NCBI GenBank assembly: GCA_963995525.1
Contig: OZ023207.1
Location: 30,299,118-30,363,117 of the forward strand
Reading direction: 5' to 3'
From: Escarpia spicata
Lineage: Eukaryota; Annelida; Polychaeta; Sabellida; Siboglinidae
DNA: 64,000 nt
A program made the position numbers and the translations under genes. Below are positions 9,401 through 18,747 of this stretch, one piece after another. Each line of letters starts with the position of its first letter. Position 1 is the first letter of the stretch. Below the pieces are notes generated by a model. That model worked only from the letters and a program-made list of their open reading frames with translations. It searched no databases and had not been told where the DNA came from.

Positions 9401-11856
9401 CAAGCGATCACGTGTCCTATGCCTGAACTGCCACATATGGGAGCATACAATGTGACGTCAGTGACGTACATGTCACTTGTCGTCTATACGTGTCTCGAGG
9501 GACGGTCATTGTCCGGGGGAGACAAGGAGCGCACGTGCGAGGCGAATGGCACGTGGAGTGGAGAAACTCCGAAATGTCAGAGTGAGTTGATCTTTCAATC
9601 TCAGCCAATAACTAAACGTGGAGCTGGATGTTATGCTACATTTCGGGGAATGAAAGTCTCAAGAGTGTAACAATGTCTAAACGTGGAGCTGGATGTTATG
9701 CTACATTTCGGGGAATGAAAGTCTCAAGAGTGTAACAATGTCTAAACGTGGAGCTGGATGTTATGCTACATTTCGGGGAATGAAAGTCTCAAGAGTGTAA
9801 CAATGTCTAAACGTGGAGCTGGATGTTATGCTACATTTCGGGGAATGAAAGTCTCAAGAGTGTAACAATGTCTAAACGTGGAGCTGGATGTTATGCTACA
9901 TTTCGGGGAATGAAAGTCTCAAGAGTGTAACAATGTCTAAACGTGGAGCTGGATGTTATGCTACATTTCGGGGAATGAAAGTCTCAAGAGTGTAACAATG
10001 TCTAAACGTGGAGCTGGATGTTATGCTACATTTCGGGGAATGAAAGTATCAAGATTCTAACAATGTCTAAATGCGGAGCTGTATGTGATGCAATGTGTGT
10101 GTGTATGTTAATGTTTGTTTCTCCTGAACAGTATCTCGAACGCGAAACTTTCAGTGAATAATCTTCCACTCTGCAGAGGATAATTAACGCCTTCTTATGT
10201 TTGAACATTTTCCCTTTATTTGAGGTTTTTCAGCAGTTTCAGGGATTCTACCCAATGTTAGACGGACTTAGATCGATTGTTAGTAATGGTACGCATATTT
10301 TGTGCAAATGTTTATGGGACCGCGCATGAATTATTTTGACTTATCTTGCGTTGCCGCAATAACAAATTATGTATATATAATTTACCTGGACATAAAACAA
10401 GTTGACTTTGGTATAACAACGGAATTTCGACATTATTGTGTCATGGGCCCGCCAATAAAGTGCGTTTACGCAGCTGTAACAAAGTTATTTATGAGGCACT
10501 TTGTCATTGAGGTTAAATTAATAGTATTCATGCATTTCATCATTATTTTCATAATTCAGTATAGCTTATACGATCACAACATTGTTAAACATATTACCTT
10601 TGTTCGTCGTTCAAGCACAATGCCATAGTCACTGCCGTTGTTTGAAGTATTGGTTGGTTAAAAGCGTTAGCCTTTGAAATGCAGTAACATATCTTTAACC
10701 ACGGTTTTGCCAATTGCTTATCTTATCATTTTGCAATTATTTATGTGTCTGCTGTATGATTGATACAGTATGTATTGTTTTTTTTATAGATACCTGTCGT
10801 TGTATCAATGCAGACCCGCTGTCTTGTCTTAGAAACATTAGCATAATACTATTCGACAATGCAAACTACAACATTGCAATTTGCTTACTATTAACTGACA
10901 TTTGTGACTTGTGTAATTTGATTTTTTACTGTAGAAGTGGAGTGTCCTCGGCCTCCAAATGTAGTCAACACGACGTGGTACGAAGACAAGAAGTCTCTCC
11001 GCCAGAGACGAGTCATCTACCAATGCCTGCCTCGGTACAGACTCGTGTCTGGGCAGTTGTGGAAGGAGTGTGTACCACAGGGGGACTGGATTGGCGAAGA
11101 CGCCATCTGCGAAGGTAGTCAAGATACAATCAATAAAATATGCGGCTTTATGTTTATTTTAATATGTTAGTTTAAGATAAATACTGAGCATACATGCTAT
11201 AAAGATATATTCCCATTTGTTGGTTCATTACAAACCATAATGTTCACTTGCTATACAGGAACACATGTTTGGCGGAGGATTTGACTTCAACAAATAAGGC
11301 AGATAAGATTTTGAGAGACCAAGTCTTGAATGTTCGCGATGATGAGAAACCGGTAATAGTTTGCATATGGCATTAACGTTGTAGACACCACGATTACGTC
11401 CGAATAATGAATTTACTAACTGTTTTGTAATATTAGGGATATAATAAATAAAAAATGTATAATTATGTTACGCATGTTGTCGGAATAAAAAATACCACAG
11501 TGTAAGTGTAACGATGAAAATGACAACACTTACTCATAAATAGTAGTAAACAATCATGTCACGTGCTTGCCCATTCAGCAACCGGAGAAGAAGTCAGTAT
11601 CTTTGTCCCAGAAGACGAAGAACCGGAAACAAAGGCCGAGAATGTCATGGCGTCTATTGGATTCTTGAAGTCAGATCAACATTCGTCGAACATCGCGATA
11701 GGAGTTGTCGGGATAGTGATTCTTGTTGTGCCTACCCTTGTCATCTTTGCTGCTGACTTCAACACGTTGATGAATCACCTCCGGATGATGAAGAGGAACA
11801 TTCAGTCTGGATACAGAGCTATCAATCGGAGAGGTGCAAAGGTGGCGCCTGTGTAG
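241..11856 (+). CDS. CCP/sushi-repeat type-I membrane protein, 3' part of gene (15 exons)
   Basis: Proposed join of fifteen exons: 241-429, 1113-1298, 1944-2126, 2512-2697, 3250-3429, 3872-4048, 4963-5142, 6013-6183, 6540-6716, 7381-7557, 7992-8174, 8690-8866, 9405-9581, 10935-11114 and 11579-11856. Every CCP exon starts with two bases of a split codon and ends with one (phase 1-1), so the whole joins in one open frame of 932 codons plus stop. Seen: fourteen modules with the CCP pattern (Cys near the start, Y-x-C-x-x-G-Y in the middle, a third Cys, W, final Cys), then one hydrophobic segment and a short basic tail. CCP modules mediate protein-protein contacts in complement regulators, selectins and adhesion proteins. 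The architecture resembles complement-receptor-like proteins, but ligand and function are unknown. The signal peptide and 5' exons lie before the window. Splice sites are read by eye, not confirmed by transcripts. Confidence 0.85.
1113..1298 (+). CDS. CCP module exon 2 (six-cysteine type)
   Basis: Acceptor GGTTTACAG before 1113 and donor GTAAGT after 1298; 186 nt, phase 1-1. The frame has no ATG but is open throughout: IKC at the start, then NDTC and NDQC supplying the extra cysteine pair, LECQLGY as the core, and TRCI at the end. Spacing and extra cysteines match exon 1, so the two probably arose by tandem exon duplication. The exon is easily missed by ATG-based ORF finding. Confidence 0.82.
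1339..1392 (+). pseudogene. Decayed partial duplicate of the 3' end of CCP exon 2
   Basis: About 40 bases after exon 2 the intron repeats the exon's last ~50 bases in degraded form: AAGATGTTTCAACTAGACGG against AAGACGTGTCAACTGGACGG, followed by GCGTTGGTAAAC against GTATTGGTAAGT. The donor-like end is kept, but the copy contains TGA and has no acceptor or first half. Confidence 0.6.
1500..1910. repeat. Compound CA/CGCA/CATA microsatellite in intron 2
   Basis: Nearly 400 bases of short purine-pyrimidine repeats (ACGC, ACAC, CATACG, ACACAT). Both strands read as long low-complexity frames (Thr/His-rich or Val/Cys-rich), which come from the repeat and are not genes. Confidence 0.9.
1944..2126 (+). 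CDS. CCP module exon 3
   Basis: Acceptor GCCGCAG before 1944, donor GTGAGT after 2126; 183 nt, phase 1-1. Canonical four-cysteine CCP: LCP at the start, YKCDVGFE in the core, RSC as third cysteine, WSGETPQC at the end. The WSGETP motif recurs in exons 4 and 13, showing a shared module ancestry. Confidence 0.88.
2512..2697 (+). CDS. CCP module exon 4
   Basis: Acceptor GTTGTAG before 2512, donor GTAAGC after 2697; 186 nt, phase 1-1. Four cysteines: [15 protein letters not shown] and WSGETPVC. One N-x-T sequon (NET) lies before the core. Ordinary CCP spacing. Confidence 0.88.
3250..3429 (+). CDS. CCP module exon 5
   Basis: Acceptor ATTCCAG before 3250, donor GTAAGG after 3429; 180 nt, phase 1-1. 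Four cysteines: [17 protein letters not shown], and WSGTPPAC. The CGPP opening is typical of CCP modules. Local GC content is clearly higher than in the surrounding intron. Confidence 0.88.
3872..4048 (+). CDS. CCP module exon 6
   Basis: Acceptor GTGGGCAG before 3872, donor GTAAGT after 4048; 177 nt, phase 1-1. Four cysteines: [18 protein letters not shown] and WNNEDPVC. Two N-linked sequons (NDT and NLT). Confidence 0.88.
4665..4840 (+). repeat. Repeat tail with nested inverted repeat and AATAAACGTTCATTC end
   Basis: GGGGTAAAT and ATTTACCCC flank an inner GTCAAT/ATTGAC pair (about 4674-4718). The segment then ends in TTGTTGCCAATGTTCTGAATAAACGTTCATTC plus ATTC/CATT runs. The same TTGTTG...GAATAAACG ending recurs near 9090-9130 and 26780-26815, so it looks like the 3' tail of a SINE or LINE family. 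Confidence 0.5.
4963..5142 (+). CDS. CCP module exon 7 (odd cysteine count)
   Basis: Acceptor TTTCTACAG before 4963, donor GTGCGA (weak but usable) after 5142; 180 nt, phase 1-1. [17 protein letters not shown] and LAC supply the four canonical cysteines. A fifth lies in NANCTMHNG. An odd number leaves one thiol without a partner in this module. Confidence 0.85.
5217..5870. repeat. 9-bp GT-rich minisatellite, two successive unit types
   Basis: From about 5217 to 5711 the unit is mainly GTGTGTGGT with variants; from 5712 to about 5815 it switches to eleven or so copies of CCATGGTGT. Both units are 9 bp and differ at a few positions, so one probably arose from the other. Because 9 is a multiple of three, all three + frames and one - frame stay open for about 200 codons. 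These frames are low-complexity and are not genes. Confidence 0.95.
6013..6183 (+). CDS. CCP module exon 8 (six-cysteine type)
   Basis: Acceptor TCACCAG before 6013, donor GTACGG after 6183; 171 nt, phase 1-1. [18 protein letters not shown] and ISC are the canonical cysteines. An extra pair, C-V-R-R-G-C, lies just before the core strand and could form a local fifth-sixth disulfide. It is the shortest CCP exon in the gene. Confidence 0.87.
6540..6716 (+). CDS. CCP module exon 9
   Basis: Acceptor CTGTCATAG before 6540, donor GTACGT after 6716; 177 nt, phase 1-1. Four cysteines: [16 protein letters not shown] and WSGTPLVC. Canonical in spacing. Confidence 0.87.
6945..7035. repeat. AAT-type trinucleotide-rich tract
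   Basis: Loose ATA/AAT repeats with interruptions in intron 9; the surrounding 6.8-7.3 kb is AT-rich with no coding signal. Confidence 0.7.
7381..7557 (+). CDS. CCP-like module exon 10 lacking cysteines 2 and 4
   Basis: Acceptor GGTTGCAG before 7381, weak donor GTGGTT after 7557; 177 nt, phase 1-1, open frame. TICRAP and RSC retain cysteines 1 and 3. The core Y-x-C-x-x-G-Y is replaced by YRPQYAY, and the final P-x-C by PAFEG. In CCP folds, disulfides are C1-C3 and C2-C4, so exactly one bond has been lost as a pair. Length, tryptophan (LWGGEHP) and phase are conserved, so it is probably still spliced in. Confidence 0.78.
7992..8174 (+). CDS. CCP module exon 11 (six-cysteine type)
   Basis: Acceptor TTTTCAG before 7992, donor GTGAGT after 8174; 183 nt, phase 1-1. 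[12 protein letters not shown] and a tail of TCEC...WSCDAPTC give six cysteines, with the extra pair in the C-terminal half rather than before the core as in exons 1, 2 and 8. Confidence 0.86.
8690..8866 (+). CDS. CCP module exon 12
   Basis: Acceptor CTTTAAG before 8690 (A instead of the usual pyrimidine at -3), donor GTAAAA after 8866; 177 nt, phase 1-1. Four cysteines: [18 protein letters not shown] and VVC. The predicted protein is a textbook CCP module despite the weaker splice sites. Confidence 0.85.
9020..9130 (+). repeat. Repeat tail TTGTTGCCAATGTTTGAATAAACG
   Basis: A TA-rich stretch followed by TTGTTGCCAATGTTTGAATAAACGAATC, the same ending seen near 4780-4835. It is read as the 3' end of a retroposed repeat in intron 12. 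Confidence 0.45.
9405..9581 (+). CDS. CCP module exon 13
   Basis: Acceptor CTCCCAAG before 9405, donor GTGAGT after 9581; 177 nt, phase 1-1. Four cysteines: [17 protein letters not shown] and WSGETPKC. Sequons NVTS and NGTW are present. A 65-bp minisatellite starts 32 bases after the donor. Confidence 0.87.
9613..10092. repeat. 65-bp minisatellite, seven full units plus a diverged partial one
   Basis: Units start at 9613, 9678, 9743, 9808, 9873, 9938, 10003 and (partial) 10068. Each begins TAAACGTGGAGCTGGATG and ends AACAATGTC. Units one to six look identical by eye; the seventh carries a few changes. There are no spacers, so it is a tandem array, not a CRISPR. Confidence 0.95.
10935..11114 (+). 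CDS. CCP module exon 14 (membrane-proximal)
   Basis: Acceptor TTTACTGTAG before 10935, donor GTAGTC after 11114; 180 nt, phase 1-1. Four cysteines: [18 protein letters not shown] and AIC. The core glycine before the aromatic is replaced by Arg (LPRY). The insert KKSLRQRR is strongly basic. It is the last CCP before the stalk. Confidence 0.86.
11579..11856 (+). CDS. Terminal exon: acidic stalk, transmembrane helix, short cytoplasmic tail
   Basis: Acceptor GCCCATTCAG before 11579; the phase-1 frame is open to TAG at 11854-11856. The first ~40 residues are acidic ([11 protein letters not shown]) and form a stalk. A ~21-residue hydrophobic span ([10 protein letters not shown] to VIFAA) follows, then about 33 mostly basic cytoplasmic residues ([15 protein letters not shown]) ending VAPV. 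Positive residues after the helix support type-I topology. There is no ITAM, ITIM or kinase motif. The phase match with fourteen preceding exons makes this the gene's end. Confidence 0.85.
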
Positions 11857-12045
11857 GGTCAACACTCTCTAGAATGATCAGTCGTAGAATTAACAACATG
11901 GTGCCTGTGTATGGAGAACACTGTCTACAGTGATCAGTCGGAGAAGTTCAAAAGTGACGACTGTGTATGGACAACGCTGTCTAGAATGATCAGTCGGAGA
12001 GGTGCAAGGGAAACAAACGTGCAGGGACGACGTTGTCATAGATAC
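11822..12045. repeat. 56-bp tandem repeat spanning the C-terminal codons and 3' UTR
   Basis: Units start at 11822, 11878, 11934 and 11990, each opening TCAATCGGAG or TCAGTCGGAG and (first three) closing GAATGA or CAGTGA. The first unit contains the last codons and the TAG stop of the CCP gene; the next ones have TAT at that place. The fourth is diverged. Because 56 is not a multiple of three, each unit shifts frame. Confidence 0.85.
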
Positions 12046-12359
12046 TGACATTTGTGTGTTTTCCTTAATACCGGTTTTACTAACATCAAACATTTAAAAA
12101 TAACTGCAGATGCTTGCTTGTATTATCGTGAATGTTTCATTAATACTGCTGTTGTCCTGGTGTGACTATTTCATCATTAACTTGTGGAAGATCGTAGTTC
12201 TCCTACGTAAATTCTTTCTTACTTATTTAACCCTCCCATTGTATTAGAAGGTTATTTCATGTCGTCATCACAAACTTATTGTACTCCTTGATTACCGTTT
12301 TATGCCAGGTAGTCTTTCAGATACAAATCTGATGACAATACGCTTTGTTGGACAGCAAT

Positions 12360-12701
12360 TCAATTCTTTGCAAAATCACATTCTATATTTCTTACTAATG
12401 CATTTGTTATCAAAATATCTATAATTTCACAATAGGTGTGGCGATTTTCGCGTTTCTTTTCAATATATGTGTCACACAATGACACCCGGAAGAGTGACGT
12501 CATCACTTGATGAAACCCGTAGTTTCTATCATCTCCGTTGATTTCTGCCTCTGCTTTCCGTATCTCTAATGCTTCTTTCACGTATCTTCTCGCTACGCAG
12601 GATTCCTTGCAACTTGTCCTCTCCCTCAATGTATTGTACGACTCTCTATTGACATCATTCATACAGAAGAATCTTGATGCGATTGGGAAAAGTTTATACA
12701 C
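12360..12701 (-). pseudogene. Possible GIY-YIG-retroelement C-terminal fragment
   Basis: The minus-strand frame contains RRYVKEALEIRKAEAEINGD, which resembles the end of GIY-YIG endonucleases of Penelope-like elements (R..VKEA..I......N.D). No start, catalytic tyrosines or RT are attached. It lies in the gene-poor stretch after the CCP gene. It could be chance similarity in a short frame. Confidence 0.3.
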
Positions 12702-12993
12702 GTGTTTTAAATGGTCGATGTGTTAGTGTGAACGGTAAAAGTTTATACACGTATTTTTAAATGGTCGATGTATTAGTGTGAACGGTAAAAGTTGATACAC
12801 GTGTTTTTAAATGGTCGATGTGTTAGTGTGAACGGTAAAAGTTTATACACGTGTTTTTAAATGGTCGATGTGTTAGTGTGAACGGTAAAAGTTCATACAC
12901 GTGTTTTTAAACGGTCGATGTGTTAGTGTGAACGGTAAAAGTTCATACACGTGTTTTTAAATGGTCGATGTGTTAGTGTGAACGGTAAAAGTA
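12685..12993. repeat. 50-bp minisatellite
   Basis: About six copies of a 50-bp unit beginning AACGGTAAAAGTTTATACAC and ending GTATTAGTGTG or GTGTTAGTGTG, starting at 12731, 12781, 12831, 12881 and 12931, with a shorter first copy from about 12685 and a truncated last copy. Confidence 0.93.
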
Positions 12994-15440
12994 GTAAAAC
13001 GAACTATTCTGAAGAATGATGTGTAATCTAACATGGCATTCGTTTTGTGAAGTTCGTGCATCTAGTTCAAAAGGCATTATTATAGAAAAAATACCTTATC
13101 AACGTTGATTTTATTTTCGTAAACATTGTGTGCAGCTTATCATTTGATGCCGCTTTCACTTACTATTTATTGCAAATCCCTGTTGAAAATATAGAATTAA
13201 AAAATCGGCCGTAATCATTCATTCTCCTTTAGAGAAACATATTTGTCATATTACAAATCATGATTACTTCAAAAGAGTATTGGGTATGTTAGGAAAATTG
13301 TTTACCTATATTTTTATTTCCGATGCAGATTGAATAGCGCATATAACACCTTTTTTATAACAAAATCTATTTCGCTAGTTTTATTACTATATATTTTCCG
13401 CAAAGAATAAAAAATTGACACATTCGTTCGAAAATATAAAAACTAAAATCATTACCTACACATAAGTGTTGCATAATACTTTACTGTAAATATATTCATG
13501 TAGCCTGGTTGTCGAGTCTCTTGACGGACATATGTCCTTAATGTGTCCATCACGTGTATGTTATACAGGTGTATGTTCGTCATATATTGTCTAAGTAAGT
13601 GTATATCTAACGTGTACATGTTGTACTAAATTGGGATATACACGTTCAATACTTCAGATTTCAAACAACTAAACATGTCAGCAAACTACATATGTTTGAG
13701 AGAGATAACTAAAGTTGCTTATTCACTGCATATATTCAGGCGGGACTTGGTAAGATTGTCACGAATATATATAATATACACGAATTAACATAAAAATATT
13801 GAAAAACAAAGGACATATAATAATTATATTTTCAGTACATGACGTCTTTTCAAAAGAACATGCAACAATAATTGGGATACTGTTCATACATTATATACTT
13901 AACATTGGTTTTATTTGGATATAATACCATGTCAGTATTTTACACTTGAAGACAATTATCTACACTGATTTTTTTAAAGTTTGGCCACTTGGCGTTATCA
14001 ATGTTCTTAGAGTGAGGTTTTATGAATGAAATATTTCTTAAACTAAAGGTACGGAGAACGAATAAACATGTTAAAGATGCACCTAAATGACGTGTGGTCG
14101 CACGTCAATGCACACGTTGCACCTGTATGAGAATGTGTTATTTAACATGTTAGCTAAATTCCACTAAAATACCAGTCTACTTTAAATTACTTGCAATGTG
14201 GCAAACTATTTGCGATGTCAGACATATCGCTGTAATCTCTTTCGAAAATAAAGTGTACATAGTTTGATAACTTCGTAAACAATGTATAGGTTCCTTGATG
14301 TATATGTTCCTTGATGACATTTGGTTGCGAGGAAGTGACCCGGCGTTAGATTCTTCGAACAAGTCTACTCACGTGTTGGCCACTTCTCAGATCAATCTAA
14401 CGATCAGAGCGAATCATTCGTACGATTTTAATCAGACATGGGACGACTGGGATGTATATTCATTGCTACACCTCTCACAATAACTCAGTCATGACGGTGA
14501 AATCGAGAACAATAGTATTGCAGTTGTGAAGACGGAATATGTGTGAACTTCTTGTTCAAAAGGATTGCGTATGGATGTAACAAGTTCAATATATCCACAT
14601 GTATATTTAATTCTACCGATAGTGAAACAGTGTGAATGAAACGTTTGGATTTTGTGTTTAATTGGTGTGCATATAATTGCGTTTGCACGTGTTGAATTAA
14701 GATGGACGCAAAACACGTCCGTCGAAATATATTGGTTACACATTCAAGGCCATTGTCGTTTACGTTATTTAGAACCATTGTTGGGTGGAGGTTTGTGACG
14801 TCTCTGCAGGAGATTGTTGAGTAACGGATGTCATGACTAAATGGAACGTTTGACTTTTGTTTTTGCTGCAGCCGTTTTTACATGCTGGTGAATGAGTTTG
14901 GTGTTCCAAATAAAGTGTGATCAAAATCAACTCCTTGTTGATGAACATTTGACATATTGTTAAACAATTTCCATTAAAATGGTGTACAATAAATAAACTA
15001 CGTTTTCTGCGACATCTAAATATTAAATTGTATTAGCTATGTCTGAGCCAGTTCTATTCACTCTTTGTTTTGTAGATGAATTGTTAAATATTGGATTGTT
15101 TCCTCGCGTTTCTGTCTATAATTGTGAGGTCTACAGATTTGCTTGATACGTAAACCCATGTGAAACTATGTATTTTCTTATATTCTTTACAAAAATGTAA
15201 TTTTAAATGCCAAACTACTAATTAATAGTAAGCACTTTTTTGATACCAGTTTAGTTTGATTTTTATAAAACGCAGAGGATTGTTTTTATCATAGGTTCAT
15301 TAAGTATCTTCAGCACTGTAAATTACGACGGGCATCTGACTAACTTGCTGCACGAATAGGCGCCTAATTCTGCAACATTCATACAAGACAAAACGACTGC
15401 ATCTGAGGTAACTAAATATATATACAGAATGTACAAATGG
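12994..15440. other. AT-rich stretch without recognised genes
   Basis: Short frames only, none with a recognisable domain or splice context. No tandem repeats until the CA tract at 15.48 kb. Confidence 0.6.
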
Positions 15441-15469
15441 TTTGTGACACACACGCAAACACACAGACA

Positions 15470-15483
15470 TACACATACACACG

Positions 15484-15580
<97 letters not shown>

Positions 15581-15845
15581 CCACACACACACACACACAC
15601 ACGCACACACACATACACATACACACACACTCACTCACTCACTCACTCACTCACATCGTTATTATTATTACTATTCTTATCATTATTGCTATTATTATTA
15701 TTATTGTTATAATTATTATTATCATTTTTATTATTATTATTAGTGTTATCAACAGTATCTCCGTAATCACAGTCATCACATTCATCATCATTATTTATCA
15801 TCATCATCACTAAGATAACCTCGTCATCTTCTTCGTCATCATCTT
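15470..15845. repeat. Compound microsatellite: CA, TCAC, then ATT/CAT trinucleotides
   Basis: CA repeats to about 15630, a run of TCAC at 15630-15652, then imperfect ATT and CAT units to about 15845. The Thr/His and Tyr-rich frames here are repeat artefacts. Confidence 0.93.
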
Positions 15846-15962
15846 AATTATGTATGTGCCTCATAATCACCGTGCAGCCGCGAGCACCGATGCGGAATTG
15901 TCGAAGGCACGAAAGTATTAGATATGTTACGTAGTCTATGAACCAACGTGAATTGTGATACT

Positions 15963-16079
15963 TAAATAAACTATTGTCAGTGCAATAATTCGACACACAT
16001 ATCTACATTTCTTTGGCTACGCCAGATACAAGTCACTCCCTAAATCAAGTAAATAAACTATTGTCAGTGCAATAATTCG
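15963..16079. repeat. RT-derived 58-bp shard between 30-bp direct repeats
   Basis: Identical 30-bp copies beginning TAAATAAACTATTGTCAG lie at 15963-15992 and 16050-16079. The 58 bases from 15993 copy, with about three changes, the RT segment at 16270-16327 (ACACACATATCTACATTTC onward). Confidence 0.8.
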
Positions 16080-16238
16080 TAATATATTTAGTCAGCTTAC
16101 GCAGTGCAACATATTTCTGAAGATTATATTGCAATTGCAACAGAATAGGTCGCTAATCCGTTATGGAGAGTGTGCTAGTTCGTTGGTTGTGGTCTACATA
16201 TGCTTTAGGTTGTTTTTCTTGTTTCTTTCATCCAAAGT

Positions 16239-16965
16239 CGTAACATGGATCATCAACTTTACGCTGATGACACACATATCTACATTTCGTTGGCTATGCC
16301 GGATACAAGTCACTCCCTAAATCAAGTCAATGATTGTCTCCAAGATGTTTTCTTATGGATGACTGACAGCAAATTACAGTTAAATGCAGACAGAACTGAA
16401 TTTATCATTATTGGTACTACAATGCAGCGTGGTAAAATGTATGATTTTTTCCCAATACACATCCTGATTCATATTATAACTCCACCAGCCTCAGTACGGA
16501 ATCTAGGAGTCACCCATGATCACGACTTAAATTTTAGACAACATTTATCCCAAACGTGTCGTTGCTGTATTGATCTTATCCGTGATCTTCGCCGCATTCG
16601 CCGATATTTGTCGCTTTCTGTCACAAAGACTATCGCAACAGCTGCTGTTAGCAGCATACATGAGTAGTGTAATTCCATAATTGATTATTACTATTAAGGA
16701 TATTGCAAAATTTCAACGTGTCCAGTATTGTTTGACAAGGTATGTTACACAATCTCCTCATTTCTCCCGCACAGTGACACTTCTAAAATCACTGCATTGG
16801 CTCCCTGTGGGATATCGCATTACATTTAAGATCTGTACAATCATCTACCAACAACCTGCTTATTTTCATTCAATGCTCACCCCATCTAGACAGCCATTTG
16901 TATCGAGTTGTTTACGTGACACCGCGCGACTGCACAGGGCCGCAGGCGTGAAGCCGCTGCACTAA
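16239..16965 (+). pseudogene. Broken non-LTR retrotransposon reverse transcriptase (L2/CR1-jockey type)
   Basis: The frame from 16245 carries the RT catalytic motif LYADDTHIYI and the following thumb-type sequence (WMTDSKLQLNADRTEF, VRNLGV). It stops at 16667. A second frame (16681-16965) continues with FQRVQYCLTRYVTQSP and LKSLHWLPVGYRI, the usual C-terminal RT sequence of this LINE class. The SRLDY...LLYGLP segment between them is missing, so there is a deletion with frame change. There is no endonuclease domain upstream. A dead fragment, 5'-truncated as usual for LINEs. Confidence 0.8.
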
Positions 16966-17202
16966 CTGTCGGCGGAACCACGACTGACGTCACGTTTCAG
17001 CAACAAATGCAAACCCGACATCGCTCGGGAGTTTCCGTAAAATGGCAAATTTAAAGGCTCTTTTTATGTCGTATGCTCATATACCATATTTCAACATTTT
17101 GGCAATATCATCATTTGAAAGGGCATAAACCTTTTGTTATTAAGGAAAAGAGCACATTTTATTCCAGGATATGGCCTTTAAGGTGGTATATGCTATGCAT
17201 TT

Positions 17203-17735
17203 GGTGTTGAATTCATGTTTCAAATGAGCGATGCTAGGAGTTTCTCAATGGTTCATTGTAGTGTTGGTGATGGACAGAAAACTGAATGTATGGCTACATG
17301 ACAAAATGCATGTTGTATGGTTATTGTATCGTGCTTGAGAATGGCGGTTCGATATAACCATGTGACATATGATGGTTTATGGAGGGGGAAGGAAAGGACT
17401 GAACCAACAAATGGAGAAAGCATGTGTTGATACATGCACGCAGGTGAATCACATCGCACTGATGAGAACATTACATTTATTTCCCTACCTTTGACGTTAT
17501 TGTTTAAATATATATTTGAAATAATAATTATTAAGACCTGTAGGTCCTGGTAGGTGGTTTAGTTTTGATGTTGAAGTCATTTGGATCTCATGTGAGCGAT
17601 ACTAGGAGTTACTGGCTGGTTCATTGTAGTGTTGGTGGTGGACAAAAAACTGAATGCTGTATGGCTACATGACAAAATGCATGTCGTATAGTTATCGTGT
17701 CGTGCTTTAGAATGGCGGTCCGACAGTGCACCCAT
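17203..17735. repeat. Pair of ~140-bp direct repeats
   Basis: 17203-17356 and 17568-17735 share TGTTGAA..TCAT, GAGCGAT(A/G)CTAGGAGTT, GGTTCATTGTAGTGTTGGTG and GTATGGCTACATGACAAAATG in the same order, about 365 bp apart. Diverged, same strand, no coding frame. Confidence 0.75.
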
Positions 17736-17739
17736 TTCG

Positions 17740-18730
17740 GCAAAGGATGAGCTAATATGTCAACAACAGTTTATCCTTCCTATACATAGCAATTGTTGTT
17801 GATAATCATCGGGAAGGCACATGTCTGGTATAACTTAATAAAATTAAGTCTTGGCAAAGTTAGACTGTAGTAGGTTCTATATGAGCAAACGTAATTCAGC
17901 AAACGAATATGAGTAAACGGCATCCTAGTGAATATAAACCTGATGAGATGACTAGATTGTGAATGCTAGAACATCAATTACACACAATTACGTTTTAATT
18001 GGGTTAAAAGAAGAACATCGTGCATAATGCCGGTTGCACAATGCTTGCAAAATGGCATGTAGCATTGCATCAAGCACGATGGAATTATGGCACTAATATC
18101 GTTCCATATATAACAGCGAACTAGAATGAACATTGCACACGTAGCATTGACTGAATGCGGTGCCCGACTGGGCGCGACGTTTCCTCTAAACCCATCGTAT
18201 ATTACGCAACTTCTGTTGTTGTAATAATATTTACGAATCTGTTCAAAACGGTTGTACCGGTCAAACGAAAACACAACTCGAGTATTCTTTAGTTGCTGGC
18301 CATAATAGCTTTCAGCCGATCAAACGCACGACTCGCAACAAAGATTTAGCAATTTGCGCGGGTAACAAAAGTATTTTGTTTAGACATGAAGAGCCTGTTT
18401 TTTTATTTATATTCCGCTGCCTACTGAAAGGAAGTGTATGAAGTAGAGTTTGTTCAATGCTTTCATAAAACAAAACTTTAATGCCAATGAAGAACATTTC
18501 GGTAGTATGTCTTGTTTTACATCATAATAATTAATCCATTGAAAATACTTGATGGCGTTTTTTTAACATTTCCTTCGACAGTGTTGTTTACTTTACAACT
18601 GCCCTGCCAACGGCTATCAGCAAGATCGGCATGGATGGTTTAGGATATGAACTGCTGCAACAGTCTTCCAGTAATATGCTAATGTGTGGATTATCGTACG
18701 ATGTGGATCGCGAGAGGGTATGCTGAATTA
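17740..18730. other. Stretch without recognised genes
   Basis: Short frames on both strands without recognisable domains; no strong repeat seen. Confidence 0.5.
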
Positions 18731-18747
18731 CATTCGGTGAATGAATA

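Noticed and set aside
9613..10092. Regular repeat that could be taken for a CRISPR array
   Set aside because: 65-bp units are directly adjacent with no spacers, and the genome is eukaryotic.
241..11856. Assignment of the CCP gene to a named complement receptor
   Set aside because: CCP number and a transmembrane end alone do not identify an orthologue; the N-terminal part is outside the window.
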